Origin: JACVRW01 sp963812915
GTDB taxonomy: Bacteria > Actinomycetota > Thermoleophilia > Solirubrobacterales > Thermoleophilaceae
Length of the DNA stretch: 64,000 nucleotides
NCBI GenBank assembly: GCA_963812915.1
Contig: CAWEXB010000001.1
Coordinates: 242,648 to 306,647 of the forward strand
Direction: 5' to 3'
In this document: positions 17,469-25,302 of the stretch, one piece after another
How the letters are laid out: the number at the start of each line of letters is the position of its first letter
How positions within the stretch are numbered: position 1 is the first letter of the stretch
Notes under the pieces: model-generated
Told to the model about the DNA's origin: nothing
What the model saw: the letters and a program-made list of their open reading frames with translations, nothing else
The model's database searches: none
Program-made: the position numbers and the translations under genes

Positions 17469-18343
17469 GAAACGTCGAGCAGGATTCGCGCCACATCTTC
17501 GGGGGCCTCGAGCGCGGCGAAGTGGCCGGTGTCGGGCAGGGCGATGTGGCGGGCGCCGGGGATTGTCTCGATGTTGGCTTCGCGATCGGAGGGTCGCGAC
17601 CAGTCTTCGTCGCCGTAGACCAGCGTGACCGGGACGTCGATGCCCGCATAGCGCGCGCGGGCCGCGATCAGGCTCTCGAGATTGCGGTAGATCGCTCTCG
17701 CCACCGTCGGGTATCCGGGGCGCCGGCCGACGCGACGGAGCTCGTCGAGATAATGGTCGGGCAGTTGGCTGGGGTCGTGCAGTCCGCCCCGCAGAATGCC
17801 CGCGAGGACCCGCTTTTCCTCAAGCCGGGCGAAGAGAGGGCCCCACACCGGAAGGCGGACGTTCCCGATAACCACCCGCGCGAGCAGGTTGGCTCGCTTG
17901 ACCCCGTCGGCGAAGTCGTAGGCGTTGAAGGCGACGATCCGGCGCACCCGGTCGCCGAGGTCGAGGGAGGCAGTGAGCGCCACCGTGGCGCCCATCGATT
18001 CGCCGGCCAGCGTGAGGTCCGAGAGGTCCAGCTCTTCGGCTACCCGGACGGCCGCGGCTCGCAGCGCAGGCTCCTCGTAGCTCGCACCCGGGACGATGTC
18101 GGACCAGCCCATGCCTGGGAAATCGAGCGCGTAGACGGTGAACGCGTCGCTGATCCGCGGGATCACGAACTGGAAGTGATCGAGCTGCGTGCGCACGGTG
18201 TGCATCAGGACCATCGGCGGGCCGCTGCCCACGCGCAGGTACCGCACGCGAGCGCCGCCGCTCAGCGCGACATCGCCAATCTCCCCGCCCTCGCACCACC
18301 ACTCGGTGTACTCGTGAGCTGCCCTCGGCACGGAAGTCGACAT
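17459..18343 (-). CDS. Alpha/beta hydrolase
   Basis: 294 residues from ATG 18343 with GGAG six bases upstream; GTG 18388, overlapping the upstream stop, is an alternative. Canonical fold: GSGPPMVLMHTVRTQLDHF (oxyanion loop), LTLAGESMGATVALTASLDL (nucleophile Ser in GESMG), LVYGDEDWSRPSDR (acid), and LPDTGHFAALEAPEDVARIL (His). The substrate is unknown. It is the last of three hydrolase genes transcribed together from 19922. Confidence 0.85.
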   Translation of the reverse strand: MSTSVPRAAHEYTEWWCEGGEIGDVALSGGARVRYLRVGSGPPMVLMHTVRTQLDHFQFVIPRISDAFTVYALDFPGMGWSDIVPGASYEEPALRAAAVRVAEELDLSDLTLAGESMGATVALTASLDLGDRVRRIVAFNAYDFADGVKRANLLARVVIGNVRLPVWGPLFARLEEKRVLAGILRGGLHDPSQLPDHYLDELRRVGRRPGYPTVARAIYRNLESLIAARARYAGIDVPVTLVYGDEDWSRPSDREANIETIPGARHIALPDTGHFAALEAPEDVARILLDVSQS

Positions 18344-18378
18344 CGTGAGCTCCGTGGTCGCTGGCTGATGGGTGGCGG

Positions 18379-19074
18379 TCAATTCCACGCTGTCTCCGTT
18401 CCGATTGGTGGGGTGGCGGGTCGAGTGTCGCTCTGCTCACTGATCCAGAAGGCGGCGAGGGTCGTCCAGGCGGCTGCGTCGGGCGCGCCCCGCGCCAGGC
18501 CGAGGCTGTGGGGACCGTGCGCGAAGACATGGGTGGTGTGGGGAACGCCGTGCGCGGCGAGCGATGAGGCAAGCCTGTAGCTGTGCTCCGGCGGGACGTA
18601 GGGGTCCTCCGCCGTGTGCCAGAGGAAGAACGGCGGCGACGCGGACGTCACCAGGGCGTCGAGTGACGTCGCTCGGCGCAGCTCGGGCGTCGCGTCGTCG
18701 CCCAGCAGGATCAGGCGCGCCGGCCGATAGGTCTCGGTCTCCATCGAGGTGATCGCGTAGCCCAGCACGGCGAAGTCGACCGCTTCGCCCTCGTCGGCGC
18801 CGGGGGCGAGCGCGGCCAGGCCGGCAAGATGGCCCCCCGCGGAGAAGCCGATCAGCCCGATGCGCTCCACGCCACTCTCGCGCTGGCGGCGAATCTCGGC
18901 CCGCAAGGCGTCCAGTGGCGCGGGGTGGCGCACCAACAGCGGGTAGCGGAAGACGCTGGCGCGCACACCGAGCCCGGTCAGCCAGTCGACCACCGGCTCG
19001 GCCTCATTCGGCGCATGCTCGGAGTAGCCGCCGCCCGGCAGGACGATCAGGTGGGTTGCGAGGCCGGTCGACAC
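18379..19074 (-). CDS. Alpha/beta hydrolase, acetyl-esterase/BD-FAE-like
   Basis: 231 residues from GTG 19074, one base after the upstream stop (TAGTGTG). It has HLIVLPGGGYSEHAPNEAEP, the nucleophile elbow GLIGFSAGGHLAGLAAL, acid in FFLWHTAEDPYVPPEHSYRL and His in HVFAHGPHSLGLARG. This matches short acetyl-xylan-esterase or polyketide-ester-type hydrolases. Translational coupling to both neighbours indicates a common pathway. Confidence 0.85.
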   Translation of the reverse strand: MSTGLATHLIVLPGGGYSEHAPNEAEPVVDWLTGLGVRASVFRYPLLVRHPAPLDALRAEIRRQRESGVERIGLIGFSAGGHLAGLAALAPGADEGEAVDFAVLGYAITSMETETYRPARLILLGDDATPELRRATSLDALVTSASPPFFLWHTAEDPYVPPEHSYRLASSLAAHGVPHTTHVFAHGPHSLGLARGAPDAAAWTTLAAFWISEQSDTRPATPPIGTETAWN

Positions 19075-19075
19075 A

Positions 19076-19922
19076 CTAGATCCGCCCGGCTGGGTGAGAT
19101 TCGACCCAGGCCCTCGTCAGATGCAGGTACTGGTCGGCGCCGTCCTCCCAGGTGAAATGGCCGGTGTCGAGGAGGTCGAGCTTGCTGTTGGGCAGGCGAT
19201 CGTGCAGGAACTCGGCGTTGGACGGTGGCACCAACGCGTCATGGCGACCGGCGATGATCTGAACCGGGGTCGGGATGTCACCGAGCCTTTCGGCCAGAAT
19301 CGGCAAGTCGTTCGGGTAGTTGCGCACGTAGGCCATCGACTCGACGAAGCGGTCGCCGGCATACGAGCTCAGGTAGTCCTCCCGCACGGCCTCGGGCAGC
19401 GTGTGTCGCTCGATGCCGTCGAGGGCTCCTGCGACGATCTCGCGGCCATCGACGGCTCGAAACTGACTCGTGTCCGGAGCCTCGATGAGTTCTTTCAGGG
19501 CGCCCGTCACCTGGAGCGGAACTGAGGTGGCGCCGCTGCCGACCACGGCACTGGGGAACCGATCGGCGTCCTGTGCCGCTGCGAACAGCGTCGCTCCAGT
19601 AGCAACGTCCGGCCCGACGACGTGGGGGTGACCGAGTTCCCACTCATCGATCAGCTTGAGGAGGAACGTCCCCATGGCCTGTGGGGAGAAGAGCTCGGGT
19701 CGGCCCTCGGATTTGCCAAAGCCCGGCAGATCGATGGCGACCAGCCGGACCGGTCTCGGCCAAGCGCGGCCAGATCGTCTCCCAAGCGAAGAGGCTCTCC
19801 GGCCAGGGGTTGAGGAGCAGGACTGTCTCATCGCCGGCTGCATCGCTCTCGGCGTATCTGATGGCGAGGCCGTCGGCCTTGCGCTGCGCCGTGCTGATCT
19901 GGGTCGTCTTGATGGTGGGCAT
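19076..19922 (-). pseudogene. Alpha/beta hydrolase with one frameshift
   Basis: The N-terminal frame starts at ATG 19922 (GAGGAG ribosome site) and reads ADGLAIRYAESDAAGDETVL then AWETIWPRLAE; the downstream frame continues PVRLVAIDLPGFGKSEGRPE to the stop at 19076. The break is near 19754 (one extra base or two missing), and the span of 847 bp is one more than a multiple of three. The nucleophile elbow is atypical: HVVGPDVATGATLF has Asp where Ser or Asp may act, so this is a dehalogenase/epoxide-hydrolase-like type. The His is in LLDTGHFTWEDGADQY. It is first in the hydrolase operon. A sequencing error is possible. Confidence 0.75.
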
Positions 19923-20074
19923 CTGAAGCTCCTCGGTTGAGGCAGCCAATGTGCATGCCGACGGCCGCCGCTACATCACCTGATCGCGCCATTTCTTCAA
20001 TCAGGACTCTCGCTCCCCGCGACCTCGCCGCGCCCCTCAGGCGAGCTGGGCATCCGCCGAATGAAGTCCGGGCG

Positions 20075-20195
20075 GCAGACTCCTGCGTCCGTGGGGCATC
20101 AGGAGTCTCCGGCTGGACTCCCGCTCCTCGTCCTCCAAAGCAAGAGTCGAGGGTCGTCCTCGCTGGGCGGCGCGCGCCTGTCACGCGCCGCCTCG
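20075..20195. other. Gene-free stretch with stable hairpins
   Basis: The region 19923-20352 has no supportable gene. AGACTCCTG (20077-20085) pairs with CAGGAGTCT (20100-20108); the second arm can instead pair with GGACTCC a little downstream. GGCGGCGCG (20166-20174) pairs with CGCGCCGCC (20184-20192). This may be a structured leader or small RNA; direction is not known. Confidence 0.35.
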
Positions 20196-20281
20196 AGCGC
20201 GGCGCTGAGGCCGTAGGCTTCATCGGGTGTGATGATGCGTGCTGGTCCGCGGCCGCGATATTGGGCGCTGCACCTTGCGAC

Positions 20282-20596
20282 CTACGCTGGAAGCCGGACA
20301 GTAATTAGCGACAGCGCGGAGTCAGGACGGGTTCCGGAGACGGAGGAACGCCATGACTGATGCAACGGGTAGCGACGACCGCACCACCACCGAGTACGAG
20401 GTGCGGGAGGTCGAGAAGGCCAACGCCACTGGCAAGCAGCCGGGTCCACCAAGTCCAGACCAACGTCGCCGCCGTCGAGCGTCCTGATCTTCTTGTGGCG
20501 CACATGGGCGCTCAGCGGCTTCTCAGGTAGGTCGAGGTTGTTGAGGTTTAGCCAATCCCAACCGCGCTGGGCGTGCGTGATGATCTTACGCGCCAT
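20282..20596 (-). CDS. Small ORF, C-terminally chimeric
   Basis: ATG 20596 overlaps the stop of the ORF before it (TGATG). The first 50 residues (MARKIITHAQRGWDWLNLNN, LDLPEKPLSAHVRHKKIRTL) look like a real protein, basic and Trp-containing. After about residue 49 the frame is antisense to the truncated hydrolase at 20353 and codes low-complexity Arg/Pro/Trp. So the real gene was probably cut at about 20450. No family recognised. Confidence 0.4.
   Translation of the reverse strand: MARKIITHAQRGWDWLNLNNLDLPEKPLSAHVRHKKIRTLDGGDVGLDLVDPAACQWRWPSRPPAPRTRWWCGRRYPLHQSWRSSVSGTRPDSALSLITVRLPA
20353..20452 (+). pseudogene. N-terminal fragment of an alpha/beta hydrolase
   Basis: ATG 20353 with GGAGGAACGCC upstream encodes MTDATGSDDRTTTEYEVREV followed by EKANATGKQP. 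That matches the start of chloroperoxidase-like hydrolases, in which a VVFVHGLW oxyanion strand would follow. Instead the reading runs into unrelated Pro/Arg codons and stops. The homology ends at about 20450, exactly where the minus-strand small-gene block begins, so this is the left junction of an insertion or deletion. Confidence 0.55.
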
Positions 20597-20709
20597 CAGT
20601 GACCCCCCCCCGGGGTCGTCGCCCAACGGTGGAACCTGCGGTACGCCCAAACACTGAAACGCACGAGGCACTTGATCAGGAGCCACGTCAACGCCGCCGT
20701 CATCCACAT
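20596..20709 (-). CDS. 37-residue single-pass membrane peptide
   Basis: ATG 20709 to TGA 20596. Residues 3-21 are hydrophobic (MTAALTWLLIKCLVRFSVW), followed by a basic tail AYRRFHRW, giving a type of small inner-membrane peptide. It starts three bases after the stop of the 28-codon ORF, in the same frame, so the two may once have been one two-pass protein split by a TGA. It ends with a TGATG overlap into the next ORF. Confidence 0.4.
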   Translation of the reverse strand: MWMTAALTWLLIKCLVRFSVWAYRRFHRWATTPGGGH

Positions 20710-20712
20710 CAG

Positions 20713-20799
20713 TCACGCGGTGATCAGAATCGGCGAGAGCAGCAACAGCAGCCACTCGTTGAGCGCCCGGAGGTACGCGAACGGACCTGGGATCAACAT
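20713..20799 (-). CDS. 28-residue hydrophobic peptide
   Basis: ATG 20799 overlaps the preceding stop (TGATG). The sequence MLIPGPFAYLRALNEW then LLLLLSPILITA predicts one membrane segment. No family recognised. See the next ORF for the possibility that both are halves of a single gene. Confidence 0.4.
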   Translation of the reverse strand: MLIPGPFAYLRALNEWLLLLLSPILITA

Positions 20800-20957
20800 C
20801 AGCGGTCACCGCCCAGGATCGCGTCGCGCTCCGGGGTGCCGCCACGCGGGGTCAGCATCAGCTTGGCCTGCCGCGCCGACATCGGATCGGTGATGCCGAG
20901 CGCCACCATCTCGTCGATCAGCTTGCCGACCTCCTCGCAGATCTTCTTGCTGCTCAT
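20799..20957 (-). CDS. 52-residue hypothetical protein with island leader
   Basis: ATG 20957 follows GGGAG six bases upstream and the conserved leader of this island. The sequence MSSKKICEEVGKLIDEMVAL then GITDPMSARQAKLML is helical and charged. It is the first of four ORFs joined by stop/start overlaps. Function unknown. Confidence 0.55.
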   Translation of the reverse strand: MSSKKICEEVGKLIDEMVALGITDPMSARQAKLMLTPRGGTPERDAILGGDR

Positions 20958-20964
20958 CGGGTCT

Positions 20965-21026
20965 CCCTTTTGGAGGTTGGTTGTCCCAGTCGGTCGACAG
21001 GCGGCAACGACCAGGTTCCCCTGGTC
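20965..21026 (-). promoter_or_regulatory. Island leader copy 1
   Basis: On the minus strand, after the preceding gene's stop: GGCTGATTGAC, a perfect 8-bp hairpin CGACCAGG/CCTGGTCG (21007-21026), TTGCCGCC, then the near-palindrome at 20986-21001 (one mismatch) and ACAACCAACCTCC running to the ribosome site. The same order is seen in the other copies. Confidence 0.6.
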
Positions 21027-21046
21027 GCTCCTGTCAATCAGCCTCG

Positions 21047-21610
21047 CTAGAGGACCGGAGCCTCCACCGGGGTGTTCGGCAGATCGAACGTGCCGTAGCC
21101 GGGGACGGTGACCTGCAGCCCGCTGCGCGGACCGTAGTTCGTGACCTGGCTGATGCTGCTGGTCGCGGACGAACCGGCAGGGCAGACCGCGGGCGAGTAC
21201 GTCGACGCGCCCGTGGTGGTCGGACCGTCGAACCCACCGATGTCCCAGCCGTTCGTGAGCTTGCCGGGCTTGTTCGTGTTCGCGCTGACCTTGGCGTCCT
21301 GCGTGATCGGCGCACTGACGATCGTGTGGCCCGTGCCGGTGTTGACCTGCTTCACCTGGCCGTTCTGGAACACGGTCTTCGAGCACTGCATCAGGTAGTC
21401 CAATGACCACGTATAGCCGGTTGTGAACTTGACCTTGCCCTGCTCGTGCAGCGACTGCCTCGCGTGGTCGTCAATGCCGCCGAGGGCGGTCTGGACGTCG
21501 CCCTTGCCGACGAAGCCGACACCCTGGTCGTCCACGTTGACGTTGGCACTGGCGACTGCGGGAACTGCGAGCGCCACAAGCGCGGCGCCGGTGACGATGA
21601 ACTTCTTCAT
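21047..21610 (-). CDS. Exported hypothetical protein
   Basis: 187 residues; the first 22 are a signal peptide (KKFIVTGAALVALAVPAVAS-A). The mature part begins NVNVDDQGVGFVGKGDVQTA, a motif I associate with unannotated secreted actinobacterial proteins, and is then rich in Thr, Ser and Gly with two Cys (MQCSKTV and PAVCPAG) that could form a disulfide. No enzyme motif. The gene is preceded by two tandem leader units. Confidence 0.65.
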   Translation of the reverse strand: MKKFIVTGAALVALAVPAVASANVNVDDQGVGFVGKGDVQTALGGIDDHARQSLHEQGKVKFTTGYTWSLDYLMQCSKTVFQNGQVKQVNTGTGHTIVSAPITQDAKVSANTNKPGKLTNGWDIGGFDGPTTTGASTYSPAVCPAGSSATSSISQVTNYGPRSGLQVTVPGYGTFDLPNTPVEAPVL

Positions 21611-21620
21611 GAGGTCTCCG

Positions 21621-21700
21621 TTTTTGGGTTGTTGGCCCAGTGGTCGACTGGCGGCAGACGTTTTGGGTTGTTGGCCCAGTCGGTCGACTGGCGGCAGAGC
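21621..21700 (-). repeat. Island leader copy 2, duplicated 40-bp unit
   Basis: Two direct 40-bp units (21621-21660 and 21661-21700) differ by very few bases; one has CCAGTCGGTCGACTGG (21676-21691), the other lacks one C (21637-21651). They lie directly upstream of the exported protein gene at 21610. Confidence 0.75.
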
Positions 21701-21725
21701 ACCCCGCAGGGTGCACTCCCGTCAA

Positions 21726-22142
21726 TCAGCCGTAGTAGTCCCAGTCGGTGACGTAGCCGTCAGAGAAGTAGACGCCCCAGTCGCCGTACCACCAGATCAC
21801 GTCGTCGCCGAAGTCGGTCGACTGGACTTCCTCCCACTCGGGGTTGCCGAGAAGAACGAGCACGTCGTCCTCGCTCATGTCCAGCTCGAGCTCGGTGTTG
21901 AAGACCACGCTGGTCGATGACAGGTCGATGCTCACCGAGCTGTCGGTGGTCGTGTGAGAGCTGCTCGGCCCCGTCCCGGCCGTGTGCGGCGTCGGGATGT
22001 TGAGCGGCTCATAGGTCGGGCTGGCCGGGAGCTGAGCGGACTGCTCGGGCTCGGGCTGGTCGGCTTGGCCGGCGACCGTGTAGCCGATACCGCCGGCCCC
22101 GGTGAGTGCGAGGACAGCTGCCCCAATCACTGCGAACTTCAT
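21726..22142 (-). CDS. Exported acidic hypothetical protein
   Basis: 138 residues, ATG with AAAGGAG upstream. Residues 1-25 form a signal or anchor segment (KFAVIGAAVLALTGAGGIGY). A Pro/Thr/Ser linker follows and then an acidic, aromatic C-terminus (MSEDDVLVLLGNPEWEEVQS, DDVIWWYGDWGVYFSDGYV) that resembles an SmpA/OmlA-like or BLIP-like small fold (inference). No Cys, so not a lipoprotein. It carries the island leader. Confidence 0.6.
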   Translation of the reverse strand: MKFAVIGAAVLALTGAGGIGYTVAGQADQPEPEQSAQLPASPTYEPLNIPTPHTAGTGPSSSHTTTDSSVSIDLSSTSVVFNTELELDMSEDDVLVLLGNPEWEEVQSTDFGDDVIWWYGDWGVYFSDGYVTDWDYYG

Positions 22143-22152
22143 GCTTTCTCCT

Positions 22153-22226
22153 TTGGGAGGTTGTTTGTCCCAGTCGGTCGACTGGCGGCAACACTGCCGG
22201 CGTGGACAGCGCTCCTCGTCGATCAG
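22153..22226 (-). promoter_or_regulatory. Island leader copy 3
   Basis: Minus strand: GGCTGATCGAC, a weak hairpin, TTGCCGCC, then the perfect-arm dyad at 22170-22185 (CCAGTCG and CGACTGG around GT), and ACAACCTCCCAAAGGAG before ATG 22142. The TGA of the motif is not a gene stop here, which shows that the motif is conserved beyond the coding need. Confidence 0.6.
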
Positions 22227-22315
22227 CCGCGATCAGCGAATGTCCGGATTCCCCAACGCGGCCCGCTCGTGAGGGCCAACTCGCGTTCCTTGTTGACGAG
22301 ATGCTAACACTGTTC

Positions 22316-22343
22316 TTGACGGACCGCCAACAACATTTAGAAT
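22316..22343 (+). promoter_or_regulatory. Promoter of the TetR gene, probably leaderless
   Basis: TTGACG (22316-22321), 16-bp spacer, TAGAAT (22338-22343). The start codon at 22350 falls where transcription should begin, and no ribosome site is present. Confidence 0.6.
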
Positions 22344-22349
22344 CGTCTT

Positions 22350-22964
22350 ATGAGCACGACGCCGAAGTTCAGCCGCCTCGACCCCCGCCAGCGCCGCGAG
22401 CAGATCCTCGACGCGGCCAACGCGCTGTTCGCCGAGCGCGGCTACGACGAGGTCTCGGTCGAGGACATCGCCAGCTCCGCCGGCGTCACGCGCGGGCTCG
22501 TGCACCACTACTTCGGCGGCCGCAAGGAGGTCTACATCGCGCTGCTCGAGCGGCTCGGCGCCGTGCGCGAGGAACAACTCCCGCCGCCCGTGGGCCGCAG
22601 CGCCCGCGCCCGCGTGGCCGATAGCGTGTCGCGCTGGCTCGACTGGACCGAGCAGAACCGCACGATCTGGCTCGCCACGATCGGGCGCGGCGAGGACATC
22701 GCCGACCCCGACGTCAGGGCCGTCGTCCTCGACCTCGTGCGCCGCGCCGTCGCGCTGGTCGCGGCCCACCACGCCGACATCGCCGACGACTCGCCACGGC
22801 TGCGCTACGCGCTCGAGTGCTGGACCGGCCTCAACCGCGCCGCCACACGACGCTGGCTACAAGGCGAGGCCACCCGCGAGCAGACCCACGAACTGCTCGC
22901 CTCGACGCTCGAGCACGTCCTACGCACCTTCGGCGCCCCACCCAAGCCAAGCCGGCGCCTCTGA
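22350..22964 (+). CDS. TetR-family regulator
   Basis: 204 residues. Residues 14-60 form the TetR HTH: RQRREQILDAANALFAERGY, EDIASSAGVTRGLVHHYFGG. The C-terminal ligand domain is helical and not assignable. It is divergent from the leader-bearing island genes and shares their intergenic region, so it may control them. No copy of the island dyad lies at its own promoter. Confidence 0.9.
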   Translation: MSTTPKFSRLDPRQRREQILDAANALFAERGYDEVSVEDIASSAGVTRGLVHHYFGGRKEVYIALLERLGAVREEQLPPPVGRSARARVADSVSRWLDWTEQNRTIWLATIGRGEDIADPDVRAVVLDLVRRAVALVAAHHADIADDSPRLRYALECWTGLNRAATRRWLQGEATREQTHELLASTLEHVLRTFGAPPKPSRRL

Positions 22965-23169
22965 GGTAGGCGTACACTGGCCGTAAGCCGCGCGGTGCAA
23001 CGCACACGGTGGATGTGACATAGCGGCGACTCGCGCAAGGCGGTCGCGGCGCCCGATGGCGGTCCCACCTGCAAGGGGCGGCCCGCCCTCTCGCAAGCCG
23101 GTGCAAGACGGCAAGGTGGGGCACGGCCCCGCGAGAGCGAACCAGATCCATTCGCTCTTGATGGAGGGC

Positions 23170-23262
23170 AGTAGCCATCCCCTACGACAGCATCGTTTCC
23201 AGAACCGACGCGGCCGCCCTGATCCCGCCCGAGCAGGTCAACCAGGTCGTCAAAGTCGCGGC
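23170..23262 (+). pseudogene. N-terminal fragment of a phage major capsid protein
   Basis: After a GGAGG at 23164, the frame AIPYDSIVSRTDAAALIP then PEQVNQVVKVAAR matches the beginning of HK97-type major capsid proteins. The start codon is lost (GTA where ATG or GTG is expected), and homology stops at 23262, where an acyl-CoA dehydrogenase sequence begins in another frame. Region 22965-23169 holds no gene I can name. Confidence 0.45.
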
Positions 23263-23574
23263 GCGATGTGCAAGATCCACTGCACCGAGATGCTGTTCGA
23301 CTGCGTCTACAAGTGCATGCAAGTCGTGGGCGTCAATGCGGTAGACCGGAAGCACTCGTTCGACCGCTATCTGCGTGAGGCAGCGGTCCTGCCGCTCTAC
23401 GACGCCGGGAACTTCGGCATGCAGCGCCGGCGAGTGCATGGCGTCATGGCCGATGCCACGTTCGATCCGCGTGCGGTGATGGACGACGAGGCGATCGAGT
23501 TCACAAAGGCGATGGAGGGCATCGACACGATCCCGGGTCCGACCGCAGACGACCTCGAAGCCGTCAGCGCCTAA
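23262..23574 (+). pseudogene. C-terminal fragment of an acyl-CoA dehydrogenase
   Basis: About 103 residues: EMLFDCVYKCMQVVGVNAVD, then HSFDRYLREAAVLPLYDAGN and FGMQRRRVHGVMADATFDP. This is the last helix bundle of acyl-CoA dehydrogenases, where the full protein has about 390 residues. The FAD and catalytic-base domains are missing. It is joined to a capsid fragment on its left, so it is the right junction of the island. Confidence 0.6.
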
Positions 23575-23633
23575 CGGGACGCTCATCCTTTCCCTGGCTG
23601 AGCGCCCCGAGCACCGGCCAGCTACTTCTAGCC

Positions 23634-25147
23634 TCAGCCCGGGTACGCCGCCTTCGCAATCCGTTCGGCGATCATGATCGTCGTCGGGTTCAAAGCGACC
23701 GATGGAACAACCGGCATGATCGACGCGTCGATGACCCGCAGGCCATCCACTTGCCTGACGGCGCCATGGGGGTCGACGACGGCCCACGGATCACCGGCTC
23801 CGCCCATCGGGGCGGTAGCAGTCGGGTGCCCGTAGGAGGCGAGGTTCGACGCGACGGCCTCCGCGAGCTGATCATCCCCCACTGCCTCGCCGGGCATCAT
23901 CTCGAGCTCGATGAACTTCGCGAGCGCCGGATTGCGGCCGATCTTGCGGCTCAGCTTCACCCCTTCGAGCATCCGGCGCGCGTCCCTTCCTCCGCCAGGT
24001 AGTTGCAATCGATCTCCGGCTGCTCTCGGGGGTCGCGGCTACGTAGGGTGACGGTTCCGCGGGAGTCTGGCTTGACGACAGCGACACTCAGCACGATCGC
24101 TCCGCCGGTCGGGCTGTACTCGGGAGGCATCAGGTGCGTGACCGCGACCTGTAGGTCGAGCTCATCGCCGCGGGCTTCGCTGGACTGCGTCCACAGGAGG
24201 GCGCCGACCGCCGGCCGCATGTCGAGCGCCTCCGATTTCAGAGCGTACGCGTTGTAGTAGAAGGGCTGGTCGTGAAGGCGCTGCCCGACGGGCAGATCGG
24301 CCACTACGTCGATGCCGAGCTCCGCCAGGTCCGCGGTCGGGCCGACGCCCGACCGCAGCAAGATCGCCGGGCTCCCGTATGAGCCCCCGGAGAGGATCAC
24401 CTCCCCCGCGGGGATTTCAGCGCCGCTCGCCGTGGCAACGCCGATCGCCCGCCGCTGGTCGAACAGGACGCGATCGACGAGCACGTCGCCGGAGATCTTG
24501 AGGTTGGGGCGGTTGCGGACCTCCTCGGTGAGATACACCAGGCCCGTGTTCTGGCGCACGCCGTCGATGACGTTGACCGGGTAACCGCCGACGCCGCCCT
24601 GAATCGGCCCATTGAAATCGTCGACCACCGAGAACCCCTCTGCGGCTGCCGCGTCGATGAATGCGCGCAACGAGGTGGTCAGCTCTTCGTATTTCTGGGT
24701 TCGTATCGGGAACGGTCCTGTCCGCCCGTGGTAGGCGTCGTCGCCATCCGGCGTGTTCTCCATCTCCTTGTATGTGGCCATGACGTCTTCGACCGTCCAG
24801 TCATCCAGGCCGCGTTGCTGCCAGTCCCGTATGTCGCTCGGCCGTGCTCGCATCGCGACGGTGGCGTTGACGGTCGAACTGCCGCCGAGTGCCTTGCCGC
24901 GCGGGGCGGCGACTTCGGGGGAGGCAGCTCCACCGCGGGCCGTGAAGCCCCAGTCATGCTCCGGGTTGCCCGGCACGTGCGCGGCATCCCTGAGGTCGTC
25001 CGGATAGCCGGCCACGCCGTAGGCCGTGCCTGCCTCGAGCAGCAGCACCGAGCGAGTTGGATCTTCGCTGAGACGACTGGCAAGGACGGCGCCGGCTGAG
25101 CCTCCTCCGACGATGAGTACGTCCGCGCGACCGTTGCTGTTGGACAT
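23634..25147 (-). pseudogene. GMC-family oxidoreductase with a frameshift
   Basis: ATG 25147 has AAGGAGG at good spacing. FAD motif DVLIVGGGSAGAVLASRLSE at residues 9-28, GMC signature RGKALGGSSTVNATVAMRAR, second signature GEVILSGGSYGSPAILLRSG. After DCNYLAEE the frame breaks near 23990; the next frame continues DARRMLEGVKLSRK to the catalytic region ASYGHPTATAPMGG and SVALNPTTIMIAERIA. Span 1514 bp fits one missing base. GMC enzymes oxidise alcohols with FAD. It follows an aldehyde dehydrogenase relic, so an alcohol-to-acid route is suggested. Confidence 0.8.
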
Positions 25148-25148
25148 G

Positions 25149-25302
25149 TCAGCCTCCTTGGCCTTGGAAGGAAGAAACGGAATGGACGACGGTCTTTGCT
25201 TCCTGGAACTCGGTGATCGCGAGCGGGCCGCGCAGGCGGCCGATGCCGCTCGAACGTCGCACCCGGACCGAAGACTTCCTTCTGAATGCGCTTCACGGTG
25301 TT
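25149..25302 (-). pseudogene. Aldehyde dehydrogenase 3' relic with internal deletion
   Basis: The last codons read IGRLRGPLAITEFQEAKTVV and end TGA-C-ATG into the GMC gene, exactly as the aldehyde dehydrogenase at 30466 ends before its hydrolase. Just upstream, IQKEVFGPGATFE is the part normally about 75 residues earlier. So some 230 bp have been deleted between the two. The DNA is close to 30480-30560 and 30760-30800. Confidence 0.65.

Noticed and set aside
20965..22226. Integron attC sites as explanation of the island leaders
   Set aside because: The R'/R'' core GTTRRRY is not present, genes lie downstream of the element with their ribosome site inside it, and no integrase is near.
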